Of a DNA stretch of 64,000 bases, positions 1 to 9,412 are shown in pieces. The DNA comes from Myxocyprinus asiaticus (lineage: Eukaryota > Chordata > Actinopteri > Cypriniformes > Catostomidae): positions 22,025,001 through 22,089,000 of the forward strand of contig NC_059351.1 of the NCBI RefSeq assembly GCF_019703515.2. Reading direction: 5' to 3'. The translations under genes were made by a program, and so were the position numbers. The notes beneath the pieces are model-generated. The model was not told the DNA's origin, did not search any database, and saw nothing but the letters and a program-made list of their open reading frames with translations. The stretch's first letter is position 1. Each line of letters begins with the position of its first letter.

Positions 1-561
1 GGGGCTATTTTCACAGTTGCCTGGCCTGTTCAGGGCAGCATGTCACTGACTTGATGCAGGAAATATGAACAAAAACATGCCGATATGAAACATGTTGTTT
101 ACATGCACCAACACGCTCATAAACCAAAAAAAAAAAAGATAATTTTTGTGTGTAATATGAGCCAGTTAGGTGACTTGAAGTGAATCCGCTTCAGCCAGTG
201 TTTACATACAGCACTATATGATCGCTTGTATTACTACTACTAAAGCTGGGAAATAGCTTTAAACGGCTTTAAATGAACAACTTCAGCATTACGGCTCATC
301 ACAGCTTAGAGGCAATACAGACTGATTAATTACACAAACTGAAGGTACTTACCTCTTATCGGACTTTCCACATTGGAGTGGACACACTGTTTAAAATGGA
401 GGACATTGCGGTTCCTATAGTGATCGACTCTTGCGCACCAGCTACCACAAAATAGGTAGAATTACCCCCCGCTTGGACTGCTACTTTTCCACTGAGAAAG
501 CTGATCTTCAGAAAGCTGACAGCATCTCTGCTTGGGTGTGGCAACAGGTGATGCACAAGCT

Positions 562-562
<1 letters not shown>

Positions 563-610
<48 letters not shown>

Positions 611-628
611 CCATCCATCCATCCATCC
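563..628. repeat. (CT)n-(CA)n-(ATCC)n compound microsatellite
   Basis: About sixteen CT units run into CA units and then four ATCC units. It sits inside the 60-1,430 repeat. The related tract at 33,575-33,636 is GT/GA, as expected for a copy in the opposite orientation. Confidence 0.9.
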
Positions 629-874
629 TTGTTTATCCAATAACTTGTTAGAAACAGCACAAGCCGTGATACTTTTTCTGAAGTGACATTTTTGAATTAC
701 TAACGAAGGCTTGGACGCATCATTTGGTTTGAACCAGCAAAGGCAGATTCTGATCGGTCGCGTAAGAAAGTAGATCCATGCACAAATGCGTTTTTATGAC
801 TGTACTCAGTTTTTCCTCATTTTTTAAAATGTACTTGTTCATTGAACTGTTGTATGTAAGTAATAATTGACGAC

Positions 875-970
875 GGACCTTTGAATTGTTTTAAAATAAT
901 GCACACCCGAGGTGGTAATGCGGTCCGTTGCACCTCGGGTGTGCATTATTTTTAAACAATTCAACGGGCC
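875..970. repeat. Long hairpin (inverted repeat) within the unclassified repeat
   Basis: Arms at 875-914 and 931-970 are about 40 bp and nearly perfectly complementary, around a 16-nt loop. The inner 20 bp (895-914 and 931-950) are perfect and contain 'gcacacccgaggtg'. A related but longer-armed hairpin lies at 39,684-39,787. The hairpin is therefore a conserved part of this family, and could be the end of an element or a structured RNA segment. Confidence 0.8.
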
Positions 971-1228
971 GGAGTCAATTATTCCACTTATACCACGGTT
1001 ACCACACCTTAAGACATCGTTCAGGGTTTAATCTCAAGACATTTAATAGTTTTCGTCCCTAAAACGCTCTTGTGAGTGGAACTACTTTCTTCCGCCACAT
1101 AAACAGCATCTTGCTTTAATACAGTCGGAGCCTTCGTTGCTAATTCGAAAATGTCACGTTAGAACTAGCAATGGAGGCTTGCGCTGCTTTACTCGAGGAC
1201 TTACTGGAGTAACAAGTTAGTGTGTTTG

Positions 1229-1234
1229 TGCATG

Positions 1235-1286
<52 letters not shown>

Positions 1287-1287
1287 T
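1229..1287. repeat. (GT)n-(GA)n microsatellite
   Basis: A GT tract of about sixteen units is followed directly by about nine GA units. Confidence 0.9.
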
Positions 1288-1537
1288 TTGCATTTGAGGG
1301 ATCGAAAGAGAGAAACTCAGAAAATGAGAGAGATCGCTTCTGGGATTACCTTTTTTGTTGCAGCTCTCATCAGAAGTAACATCGCTTCAAAAATGGCATA
1401 TTCCCATTATAAACCTTAACAACTTTTTTTTTCATCCCCACTGAGATGCAGGAGTGGGCTGACATGTCGACTCTCTCTGAAATATGTTCAAAATCATATT
1501 TTACTTATATAACGTCATGGTTACTTGTGTAACCTAC

Positions 1538-1556
1538 GTTCCCTGATGGAGGGAAC
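1538..1556. promoter_or_regulatory. Palindromic terminal site of DIRS copy A
   Basis: The site has the form gttccct-N5-agggaac near the left terminus. The same palindrome occurs at 35,244-35,262 and 47,271-47,289, with one change at 23,987-24,005, and again inside each internal complementary region. A dyad placed at element ends suits a recombinase binding or crossover site; that role is inferred. Confidence 0.5.
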
Positions 1557-1785
1557 GAGACATTGTGTTGATGTAGTGACACTAGGGGTCACTCTTGGGA
1601 GCCCGAGACACCTCTGGTCTTTGATAAAAGGCCAATGAAAATTAGCAAGTGGTATTTGCATGCCACTCTCCTGGACATACGGGTATAAAAGGAGCTGGTA
1701 TGCAACCACTCATTCAGGTTTTATGCTGAGGAGCCAAGACAGGGTCCGGCCATTTCAGCGGGTAGTTCAGCATTGTGGCAGGAGG

Positions 1786-1895
1786 GACACAATGTTACGT
1801 TCCCTCCATCAGGGAACGGAGGTTACACAAGTAACCATGACATTCCCTATCTGTCACTCACTCGACGTTGTGTCGATGTAGTGACACTAGGGGTC
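1786..1895. other. DIRS internal complementary region, copy A
   Basis: The first half (to about 1,839) is the reverse complement of the left terminus, including the gttccct dyad and the 'ttacttgtgtaacc' segment. The second half ('cattccctatctgtcac' through 'actaggggtc') is the reverse complement of the right terminus. In the known DIRS replication model such a region templates joining of the ends into a circle. Confidence 0.85.
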
Positions 1896-2643
1896 CCTAT
1901 ACGAAACGCCACAACTGGCTGAACTGTGTTATGTGAACTGGTGGTGTGTGGTGGGCAGACCACTGTGTGCCTCGTAGCCAGCACACCAGGTTGACACGTA
2001 ATCTCCCCAGCATAGTTATGAGTGTCAAACAGCCCTTTGGGGACAAGTCGACTACCCAAAAGAGACAGGCTAACCCAGTCATGGCATCTATTCCCCATCT
2101 CTTTTTCCACTCCCTAAAAAAGAAGGGGGATTATCCAACTGGGCCGCCAGGTTTAGTCGGGGGGTGTCCCTCCCAAGGGGAGGACACCGCGGAGACCACA
2201 CCTCACCCAAAGAGATGGGGGATATTTAAGTGGAAAAATACGTCACATGGTCTTTCCGACCATGTGGAGAGTCTTCAAGGTAGATCCTACCCAACGGGGG
2301 AAGAGTTACTACAAACATTGGGAAACTGGGGCAGAGAGGCTCTGCCTAAGGAAGATGCAGTTTGCCAACAGGGAAACGAATTAGCAGAAGATATATATCG
2401 CATGGGGTTAGCCTTACAGGGAACCGCCATATGCGAAGCACCTACCCCAGAACAGGACTCTTAGCACGTGTACTGGGCCGGCAGTGAGTCTCTCCGAAAA
2501 CTCGACTGCCACAGGGCTCGGAGGAAGTCAACCAGGGAACAAAGTTTGTGAACACTACTGGGAATTAATGGTACACGTCTTCAGCTCAAAAGGAGGTGGA
2601 ATGCGCTATGTGCAAGCGATACACCCGGCTGGCTATCCCGGGC

Positions 2644-3610
2644 TTATCCGCTTGTATTGTGCGCCACTACCTGGGACAAAACCGGTTCCACCCGGAGGTT
2701 GTAGAACCTTGCAAAGGTGTTGGGTGTTGCCCAGCCTGCTGCTCTGCAAATGTCTGTTAGAGAGGCACGCCTGGCCAGGGCCCAGGAGGTCGCTACACCC
2801 CTGGTAGAATGGGCTCGTAGCCCTACCGGGGGCGGCATGTCCTGGGCGTGATATGCCAAGTTATGGCATCAATGAGCCAGTGGGCGATCCTCTGCTTGGA
2901 GACAGCGCTTCCTTTCCGCTGTGCACCAAAGCAGACAAAGAGCTGCTCAGAGATCCTAAAGCTCTGCATGCGATCTAAATAGATGCGTAAAGCGCACACC
3001 GGACACAGCAACGACAGGGCTGGGTCTGCCTCCTCCTGGGGAGTTCTTGCAGGCTACTCTGGTCCCTAAAAGGGGTTGTGGGAACCTTGGGCATATGGCC
3101 CGGTCGGGGTCTCAGGATCTTGTTAGAGTAGCCCGGACCGAACTCCAGGCACGTTTCGCTGACAGAGAACGCTTGCAGATCTCCTACCCTCTTGATGGAA
3201 GTGAGTGCAGTCAGGAGGGCAGTCTTCAAGGAGAGTGCCTTAATCTCAGCTGACTGCAAAGGCTCAAAGGGGGGCTCTCTGTAGACCCTGAAGGACTACA
3301 GAGAGGTTCCATGAAGGAAAGAGGCACGGTCTGGAGGGATTCAGCATCCTGGTGCCTCTTAGGAACCTGATGAGTAGATCGTGCTTCCCTAAGGATTTAC
3401 TGTCGACTGCGTCGTGGTGTGCTCCTTCAAGGTGGAAGGGGACAGCCTCCCTTCCAACCTCTCCTGCAGGAAGGAAAGCACTGATCCAAGTGCGCATCTC
3501 TGGGGGTCTTCCCATTGGGAAGAACACCACTTAGCGAACAGATGCCACTTAAAGGCATACAGGTGCCTCGTAGAGGGGGCCCTAGCCTGAGTGATCGTGT
3601 CTACCACCAC
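2644..3610 (-). pseudogene. DIRS tyrosine recombinase (integrase), copy A, frameshifted
   Basis: Five overlapping minus-strand fragments in different frames read in order as one DIRS tyrosine recombinase. The N-terminal part has 'STRHLYAFKWHLFAKWC', the core has 'LTSIKRVGDLQAFSV' (first catalytic Arg), and the C-terminus has 'LRAHSTRGVA' (His-x-x-Arg) and 'TFARFYNL' (Tyr nucleophile). All catalytic positions I can place are present, unlike copies C and D. The frame is nevertheless broken several times. A short deletion after 'SPSTLK' removes the segment that reads AYVA.IA.HHDAVD in other copies. The enzyme would insert the circular DNA intermediate; this copy cannot make it. Confidence 0.85.
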
Positions 3611-3613
3611 AGG

Positions 3614-4084
3614 TGAGCGCCTTTATCCACCGGGGGATTGCCGAATAGCCCTTGGCCGCCCAACCATCGAGGGTAGTGAGGGTGGGGAAGCTGAAAAGAT
3701 CAGGACCGGGCAGTAAAAAAGTGCCTCCCACGACCTTGTCAGCTATTCATGCACTTCTGGGAAAAAGGGACGGGGGCGGGGCATGGCTTTGAGCGGCGCC
3801 GTGAGCCCAGGACCCAATCATCGAGCCGCGAGGGTTCAGGGAAGAGCGGAGGGTTCCACTCTAGCCGACGCTCGTGGCTGCCCGGGAAAGCATGTCGTCA
3901 TCTCCGCGTCAGCCTGTGACTGGGCAATCGTCCCCGAAGGGAGGAGCCTAGCTGAGGCTTCTGCGTCCGACTGGACGAGCCCGCTCTCCGATGCTGCGCT
4001 TGAGATCTCATCACTTTTGCGGGCTCCGAATAAGAGGTCGAACTCGCCTCTGCAGTGCACCAGTGCAGAGGAGGGAGAAGCCAC
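3614..4084 (-). pseudogene. DIRS gag-like protein remnant, copy A
   Basis: The minus-strand frame at 3,836-4,084 contains 'SAASESGLVQSDAEAS' and 'GTIAQSQADAEM', shared with the gag-like ORFs of copies B, C and E. The C-terminal part (3,614-3,835) is out of frame with it. Its upstream end is fused to the leader sequence 'tgcagtgcaccagtgcag' by a deletion, so the zinc-binding-like N-terminus seen in B and E is absent. At its 3' end it abuts the recombinase directly because the whole RT/RNase H region is deleted. It is not expected to be functional. Confidence 0.75.
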
Positions 4085-4200
4085 TGAAATACGCTGTCAG
4101 ATCCAGCAGAGGTGAATGAACAGTCGTGGGAATTCAGCTCAGTGAGCGTGACCGTTCGGCTCCGAAGAGAAAATCTGAATGAGTGGTTGCATACCAGCTC

Positions 4201-4208
4201 CTTTTATA
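4201..4208 (-). promoter_or_regulatory. TATA-like box in the right ITR of DIRS copy A
   Basis: The minus strand reads TATAAAAG within 'gggtataaaaggagctgg', upstream of the gag-like ORF. The same box occurs in the right ITR of copies B and E and, in the opposite orientation, in the left ITRs. Promoter function is inferred from position and motif. Confidence 0.45.
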
Positions 4209-4355
4209 CCCGTATGTCCGGGGAAGTGGCATGCAAATACCACTCGCCAATTTTCATTGGCCTTTTATCAAAGACCAGAGGTGTCTCAGGCTCCCAAATG
4301 TGGCCCCTAGTGTCACTACATCGACACAACGTCGAGTGAGTGACAGATAGGGAAC

Positions 4356-6296
4356 TTTATTATAAGAAAGTATTTATAAAAAATTGAAGAATAAAATCAA
4401 TCTCTAAATGTCCTTTATTCTGTATGTAGATGCATATGCAAAGATATTCATTGAGGTGAATGATATAAAATAAGAATAAAAGGTACCCTTTTATATTTCA
4501 TAACTTTTATAAGTCAATACTGGAAATTATATGATTCCTTATAAAACAGTAACTTATGAGATATTAAAATGTGAATATGTAGGAATCAAATTTTCAGGTC
4601 ACCATTTCCTTAGATTCTTTTAAGAATTTTTAAGCACATTTTTAAATTCAGTAGTTCATTTTAAATGTAAAAAGTGAATTTTTAAATTTATGTATCTATC
4701 TCAATTTCTGTGAGTTTAAAAAAGTTGCATGAATCGTAATTATAAGTGACAAATAAGATGGCTTTAATGTTTGTTTGTTTTTTCATTATTATGCCTGACA
4801 GTGTCTATGCACATTCCTTATTGAGTGTGCTTGGTGTGCACCTCTTATAAAAGAATGCGGTTGCTAATATTAAGCTCAATTCTCTGTTATTGAGCACACG
4901 TGTGCCTCTCCCCTGTGGTTGGTGTGCCGTGCATTAAGTATTTGATTGATAAATGGTGTTCATAAAGAGGACGTTGTGTTTGTTATCTACCCTGTACACT
5001 ATTTAATGTTTCTTTTGCATTTCATTTGCAAGAGAAGCAGCAGGATCAACTCTGAAGCTTTGTTCTCTCTCTCCTGGTTAGTTGTGCATTTGCGTTTTAT
5101 TCTTGCACCTGTACCCAACAGTACCAATATTAATCTGTATATATTATTAGGTTGAAGTGCGTTGATGTGGTGAGCTTAGTGTATAAGATCCTTTCTCACT
5201 GTAGGTAAGGCATTTATTTGGGCTTTAGTTGGGTGGTTTATAAGGGTTACAATTTTAGGTTTTTAAATATATTCATAATAAATTTGCCATTGCAGGTGCA
5301 GTGTGGCCCTCTATAACGCTAGCTGCTGTTTCTTTATACTTGTTTCTTCACATCTGTTCCAGCGTGCTGTTTCATCATAGTCGCTTGTTTGTTTTGCCAA
5401 ACTTGTTGCACAACATTTGTCTTGTTTCTGCATTGTACAGTGTAAAACATTAAATTAAATACAGTGGGAAAAAACACTCATTATAAATAACATAAGTGTG
5501 TAGTGTATGTTGTTCCAGAAATGAAAATCTGACAGATACACATACAAAAAATATTTTATAATGAATGCTTGCCAAATAAGAGCGATCTCTAAAGAGTTGG
5601 GCTCAGGTGCAAGTCAGAAAATTAGATCCAGATCGGGTTTCATGATAATAACGTGGGAAATTGCGCTATAGCCTAAAAGTAACTTAACTTACACTTACAT
5701 TTACACCAGCACGTATAATCCACATTAAGTAGAACTGAAACTGGAGCTGGCAGGTCCAGAGATGCGAAACTAACGCTGAACTTCAACATTATCTCCAGAT
5801 GTTGTTGGCTCGTTATTCATTTGACATTTGGTTTCTCCTACCCACGCTCTCTTCAGCTGACAATTTACAATGATATCATTAGCACAATTAGGTTAAAGAA
5901 TATACTGTATGACTATATCATACAGGCATAAAACATTGAACTAAAACGGTTCAGAACTCAAAGCTGGAGAATTATGTCTAAAAATGCTGCGATGGGCTTT
6001 CATTAACTAGTGCTAGTAAGACACCATCTGAAAACTCCACCCACAGCACTAAAACTCCAATTATTCATTTATTAATTAATCCAATTAAAGTGTAAGTTAT
6101 GCATACAATTTACAATATTTAGAATGTGTAAATGTTTTTTTTTTAATAAGTGTTTAAGACAGAACATGCAAGGCAGTTGCGCTGAACTTGGACACCAGTT
6201 ACGTTTTAGCACAGTGTGTGGACTTTTTAGACAATCATTTATGAACCATAAACAAATATTTAATAAATATTTACCTTAAATTAAACTTTACCCCGC
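4356..6296. other. Intronic sequence without recognisable feature
   Basis: AT-rich DNA with many stops in all frames and only short ORFs. I see no splice-bounded conserved segment and no clear repeat boundaries. Confidence 0.5.
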
Positions 6297-6674
6297 TAAA
6301 TGTAAGCGCAGTGTAGTTCTAGCGGGAAGGCTAGTAGCTGTACATCATCACACCATTAGCTAGGTAACTCTTAGCCAATCACATGTAGGCCATTGCATTA
6401 TAAGTCTGCTCACAATCTATCACATTGCTGTTTCAGTGTGCTAACGCAGCAACCTCCACCACCCCCCCACCACCAGTTGAGTCCCGTCCTGCACGGGGGT
6501 AGGCTCCTCGCCCCTGCCTTCTATCTCTGGCAGGATATGACGGTTCCGAGTACAACTTCTTCAGACCGCCAGACGGGGCTTACGCCAAAGAGAGACATTA
6601 CATTTCTGTTTTATATTCATCAAATAAATGTCATTTTAAATTTTACTCAAGTCTGCGAGTCTTCCTGATAGAAA
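6297..6674 (+). repeat. Dispersed repeat, partner of the 44.1 kb inverted copy
   Basis: From 'taaatgtaagcgcagtg' to 'gcgagtcttcctgatag' this matches the reverse complement of 44,118-44,413, including 'gagtcccgtcctgcacg' and 'ccaatcacatgta'. The 44 kb copy lacks about 70 bp present here around 6,524-6,605. No coding capacity is recognised, and the class is unknown. Confidence 0.75.
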
Positions 6675-8930
6675 TATTATTATGCAGTCATAATGCATTG
6701 ATGTTTTGTTTAAATATAATTAGTTTTGTCTATTTATTATGATGTGGGGTCACTGAACTCTCAGTAGGATGGAAAATGAGAATACCACACTTACCATTCT
6801 ACCACTCCAATTCAGGGGAGCTACTGGTGGGTGCAGGCCTATTGGAGGATATATATATAGCAGGATATAGTTGCATTGTTCAATATAATCAGTAGTCTAT
6901 CTCTCTACCGAATAGACATCTGTTAAGATCTTGTTGATGGTCTCCTTTGGGAACAGCAGATATTTTCAAGTACAAATTCCCTTTTTGTCAAAGAGCTCAG
7001 TTCAACACATTGTTTACAAGAATCAAGAGTTTGCCACATCCCATAATAAGAACCATAAAAGTACCATAATAATAGCATGTGACCTGTGTGCTATATTCTG
7101 AGTATTCTGAAGACAAACAATCACTTTGTGTAATGAACAGACTGAAATTTAAGTTGTTATTCACTCTCAAATAAAATTGTTGATCAACTCATGTATACAA
7201 AGCCAAAATCAAATATCGCAAAATGTCAATATTGTCAAACCTCATTGTTTCTTGTGTGTCTCATGACCAAACGTCATGACACAAGAAACAATGAGATTTG
7301 ATGTTATTGATGCCATATTTGGTTCATGCCCTGTTAATATGAGTTGATCAATGATCTGAGAGTGAATAACAATTACATTTCTGTTTGTTCATTATACAAC
7401 ATGATTGCCTACAGAAGACTTGAAATATGACTCATGCGACGTATGGACTACTTTTATTACTCTTAGGTGCTTACTTAAGCTTTAAAGTGAGTCACTATCA
7501 GCTGCTATTGTATGAAAATCAGCAATCATGCCATTCTTTAAAATATCTCATTAGGTGTTCCAAAGAAGAGAGAAAGTACAGTAAAATGGCTTTGGAACAT
7601 AATTGTGAGTAAATATCAGAGTAAAAATAACATTTTCATTTTTTTGGTGAACAGTTACTTTAAATGTATGTCTGTTTGTGCCAGGAAGCTATAATTTGTC
7701 TTCAGAAGACTTGAAATAAAGTACACAATTTACAGAATACTTTTATGGTGTGTATTTGTTTTTTTTTTACGTTTTGTTTTGTTTTGTTTTGTTTTTGTCC
7801 TATTTTGGGGCTTGACAGTCCTTGGTCACAATATGCTTTATTTGTTTGTTTTTTTGGATGCAAAAGAGTTGCGTAAAGAAAAGAAAGTCATTCAAGTTTG
7901 TAATAAAATTAGGATAAGCACATGATATAATTGTCATTTTTAGGTGGATTTTTCCTGTAATTGCATAAGGACAGATTGTTCACCCAGAACTGTGACACGT
8001 ACACCTCAAGATGTCTTGATTTAGTATGGGTGTGTGTATTTGTGTAGTTGGTGAGGGTAATTGAGCATCAAGCTTGTCAGATTCTGTGTTGGGACATAAT
8101 GTCTGTATGCTTCTGGTGCGCAATGTGCCTCTGATGACCCCTGACATTTTAGCTGCTCTTGAGACATGGCTAAAGTGCCGACTCTGTCAAGTGCAGCACC
8201 TTTCATCAGTGAAGTACCGACCGGGCGGGTGGCCCAAGGGTGTAAACCTAACACCACATGACACTCTGGCCTGGGTGTGAAGGGGACACTGGAGATCAGG
8301 TGACAGACGCCTGGAGCAGGGGCAGTGATATTTTGCTTTTAGTCTGAAGGCGTATGTTAGAGTTCATTAAAAAAAAAACAAACAAAAAAAACAATCGCCC
8401 TGGCAGTCACTGATGGCTAGGGAGGATAAAAGATAAAATGCATCTCTTCACCTTCATGGGTGACCCAGACAGTAAAGATAGCTGGTTTGGCGAGGCCTCC
8501 GGGGGTGACTTTTTCCGCTTGTCCAACCTGACTGTTAAAAAGGGCCTTTTGACTTTACAAAAACTGACACCGGACCGGGCTTGCCAGGACTGTCTTTCTC
8601 CTCCACTTTTCATTTGAAAATTTAGCCAGCCGTGTGTCCTCTGCTCTGCATAGAAAGAGACTTTTGAAAGAGAACAAAAACAAAGTCAAACAAGTGAGCA
8701 GTTGCAGATGTAAAAGTAGGGCTAATGTTCTAAACTGAGCAAGGAATGACAAATCTAAAGATGATTACGGTCATTAGGATCCAAGCATTCCAGGAAATCG
8801 ACATGTTGCTCCTGAAAGTTCATGTACCCTGAAATCAACCCCATTCTGCTGAATTACTGACAAGCGACATCCCCCATCAGACATTTTTGCATTAATTCAA
8901 TTGTGAACACATTATCCTGAGGTGCTACTG
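6675..8930. other. Intronic sequence; nothing recognised apart from the 7.1-7.4 kb palindrome
   Basis: Contains a (TTTTG)n-like stretch near 7,770-7,797 and A/T-rich sequence. Short ORFs at 8,021-8,752 show no family signature. Confidence 0.45.
7105..7418. repeat. Imperfect palindrome / foldback MITE-like element
   Basis: The left arm contains 'gttattcactctcaaa', 'ttgatcaactcat' and 'ctcattgtttcttgtg'. The right arm carries their complements in reverse order, centred near 7,269 on a short 'ccaaac' loop. The whole ~315 bp could fold into one hairpin. This is the structure of a foldback MITE; no target duplication was resolved. Confidence 0.75.
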
Positions 8931-9050
8931 ATAGCATATTGTGTGAGCAACCAAGAGGCAGGGAACCAGGAATTAATTGCATTCACATAAACAGTGGTGA
9001 TCACGATTCAGAGGTTGCATTTATGTTCTAAAATTGCATTTTTACTCCAC
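8931..9050 (+). repeat. Short direct repeat, copy 1
   Basis: Starts 'gtgctactgatagc' and ends near 'ttgcatttatgttctaaaat'. A diverged second copy follows at 9,168-9,310 in the same orientation, about 237 bp away. It lies just upstream of the LINE. Confidence 0.55.
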
Positions 9051-9167
9051 TGATGGTTAGGTTTAAGGTTGGGGGTTATGGGATAGAGTTAATAAAATAT
9101 GCATTCCTGTTGACTGTATTACATAATTTACAACTATAAATATGACTCGCGAGCACATGACCCTCTA

Positions 9168-9310
9168 GTGCTACTGGTAGTGCGTTGCACAAGAAATTTC
9201 AGAGATATGGTTTCTGGTCCCGTGGGAAACAGGAAGTAAACGCGTTCATGTAAACAACGGTGAGTGCAATTTGGAGGTTGCATTGCCATTTTAAAATTAC
9301 ATTTTAAACC
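9168..9310 (+). repeat. Short direct repeat, copy 2
   Basis: Starts 'gtgctactggtagtgc' and contains 'ggaagtaaacgcgttcatg', matching the colinear 'ggaattaattgcattcaca' in copy 1, and then a shared 'ggaggttgcat'-type segment. Family unknown. Confidence 0.55.
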
Positions 9311-9412
9311 ATGAACCAGTTCAAACAAGCGATTCATCGATTCACTTTAGCCCGTATGTAGAAGTCATAATGTCTATTTGAAATATGAAATTGCAGTTGT
9401 CTATCACTATGT

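Larger units (their letters stand above)
60..1430 (+). repeat. Unclassified interspersed repeat, plus-strand copy
   Basis: Bases of about 130-870 recur reverse-complemented at about 33,340-34,140. Bases of about 870-1,430 recur in pieces at 39,830-39,418 and 35,215-35,100. Shared landmarks are a CT/CA microsatellite flanked by 'gcaacaggtgatg', a hairpin containing 'aatgcacacccgagg', and 'ggatcgaaagagagaa'. I find no credible open frame; the ORFs here are translations of GA and GT repeats. It is probably a non-autonomous DNA element. Its outer end is not visible because the window may open inside it. Confidence 0.6.
1514..4355 (-). mobile_element. DIRS-type tyrosine-recombinase retrotransposon, copy A (internally deleted)
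   Basis: The left end starts near 'tcatggttacttgtgtaacc'; the right end finishes with 'gtgacagatagggaac' at 4,355. The two ends carry inverted terminal repeats of about 160 bp, including 'tatttgcatgccactc' and a 'tataaaag' box. An internal complementary region (1,786-1,895) joins the complements of both termini, the hallmark of DIRS elements. Coding is on the minus strand: tyrosine recombinase at 2,644-3,610, then gag remnants. RT and RNase H are entirely missing, with the deletion junction near 3,612. A second deletion near 4,055 removes the gag N-terminus. At 2.8 kb it is about half the length expected of a complete element. Confidence 0.9.

Noticed and set aside
356..643. Overlapping ORFs on both strands with Arg-Glu or Ser-Leu repeats
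   Set aside because: They are translations of the CT/GA microsatellite and have no family similarity.
1222..1419. Plus-strand ORF rich in Val-Cys and Arg-Glu
   Set aside because: It reads through the GT and GA tracts; repeat artefact.
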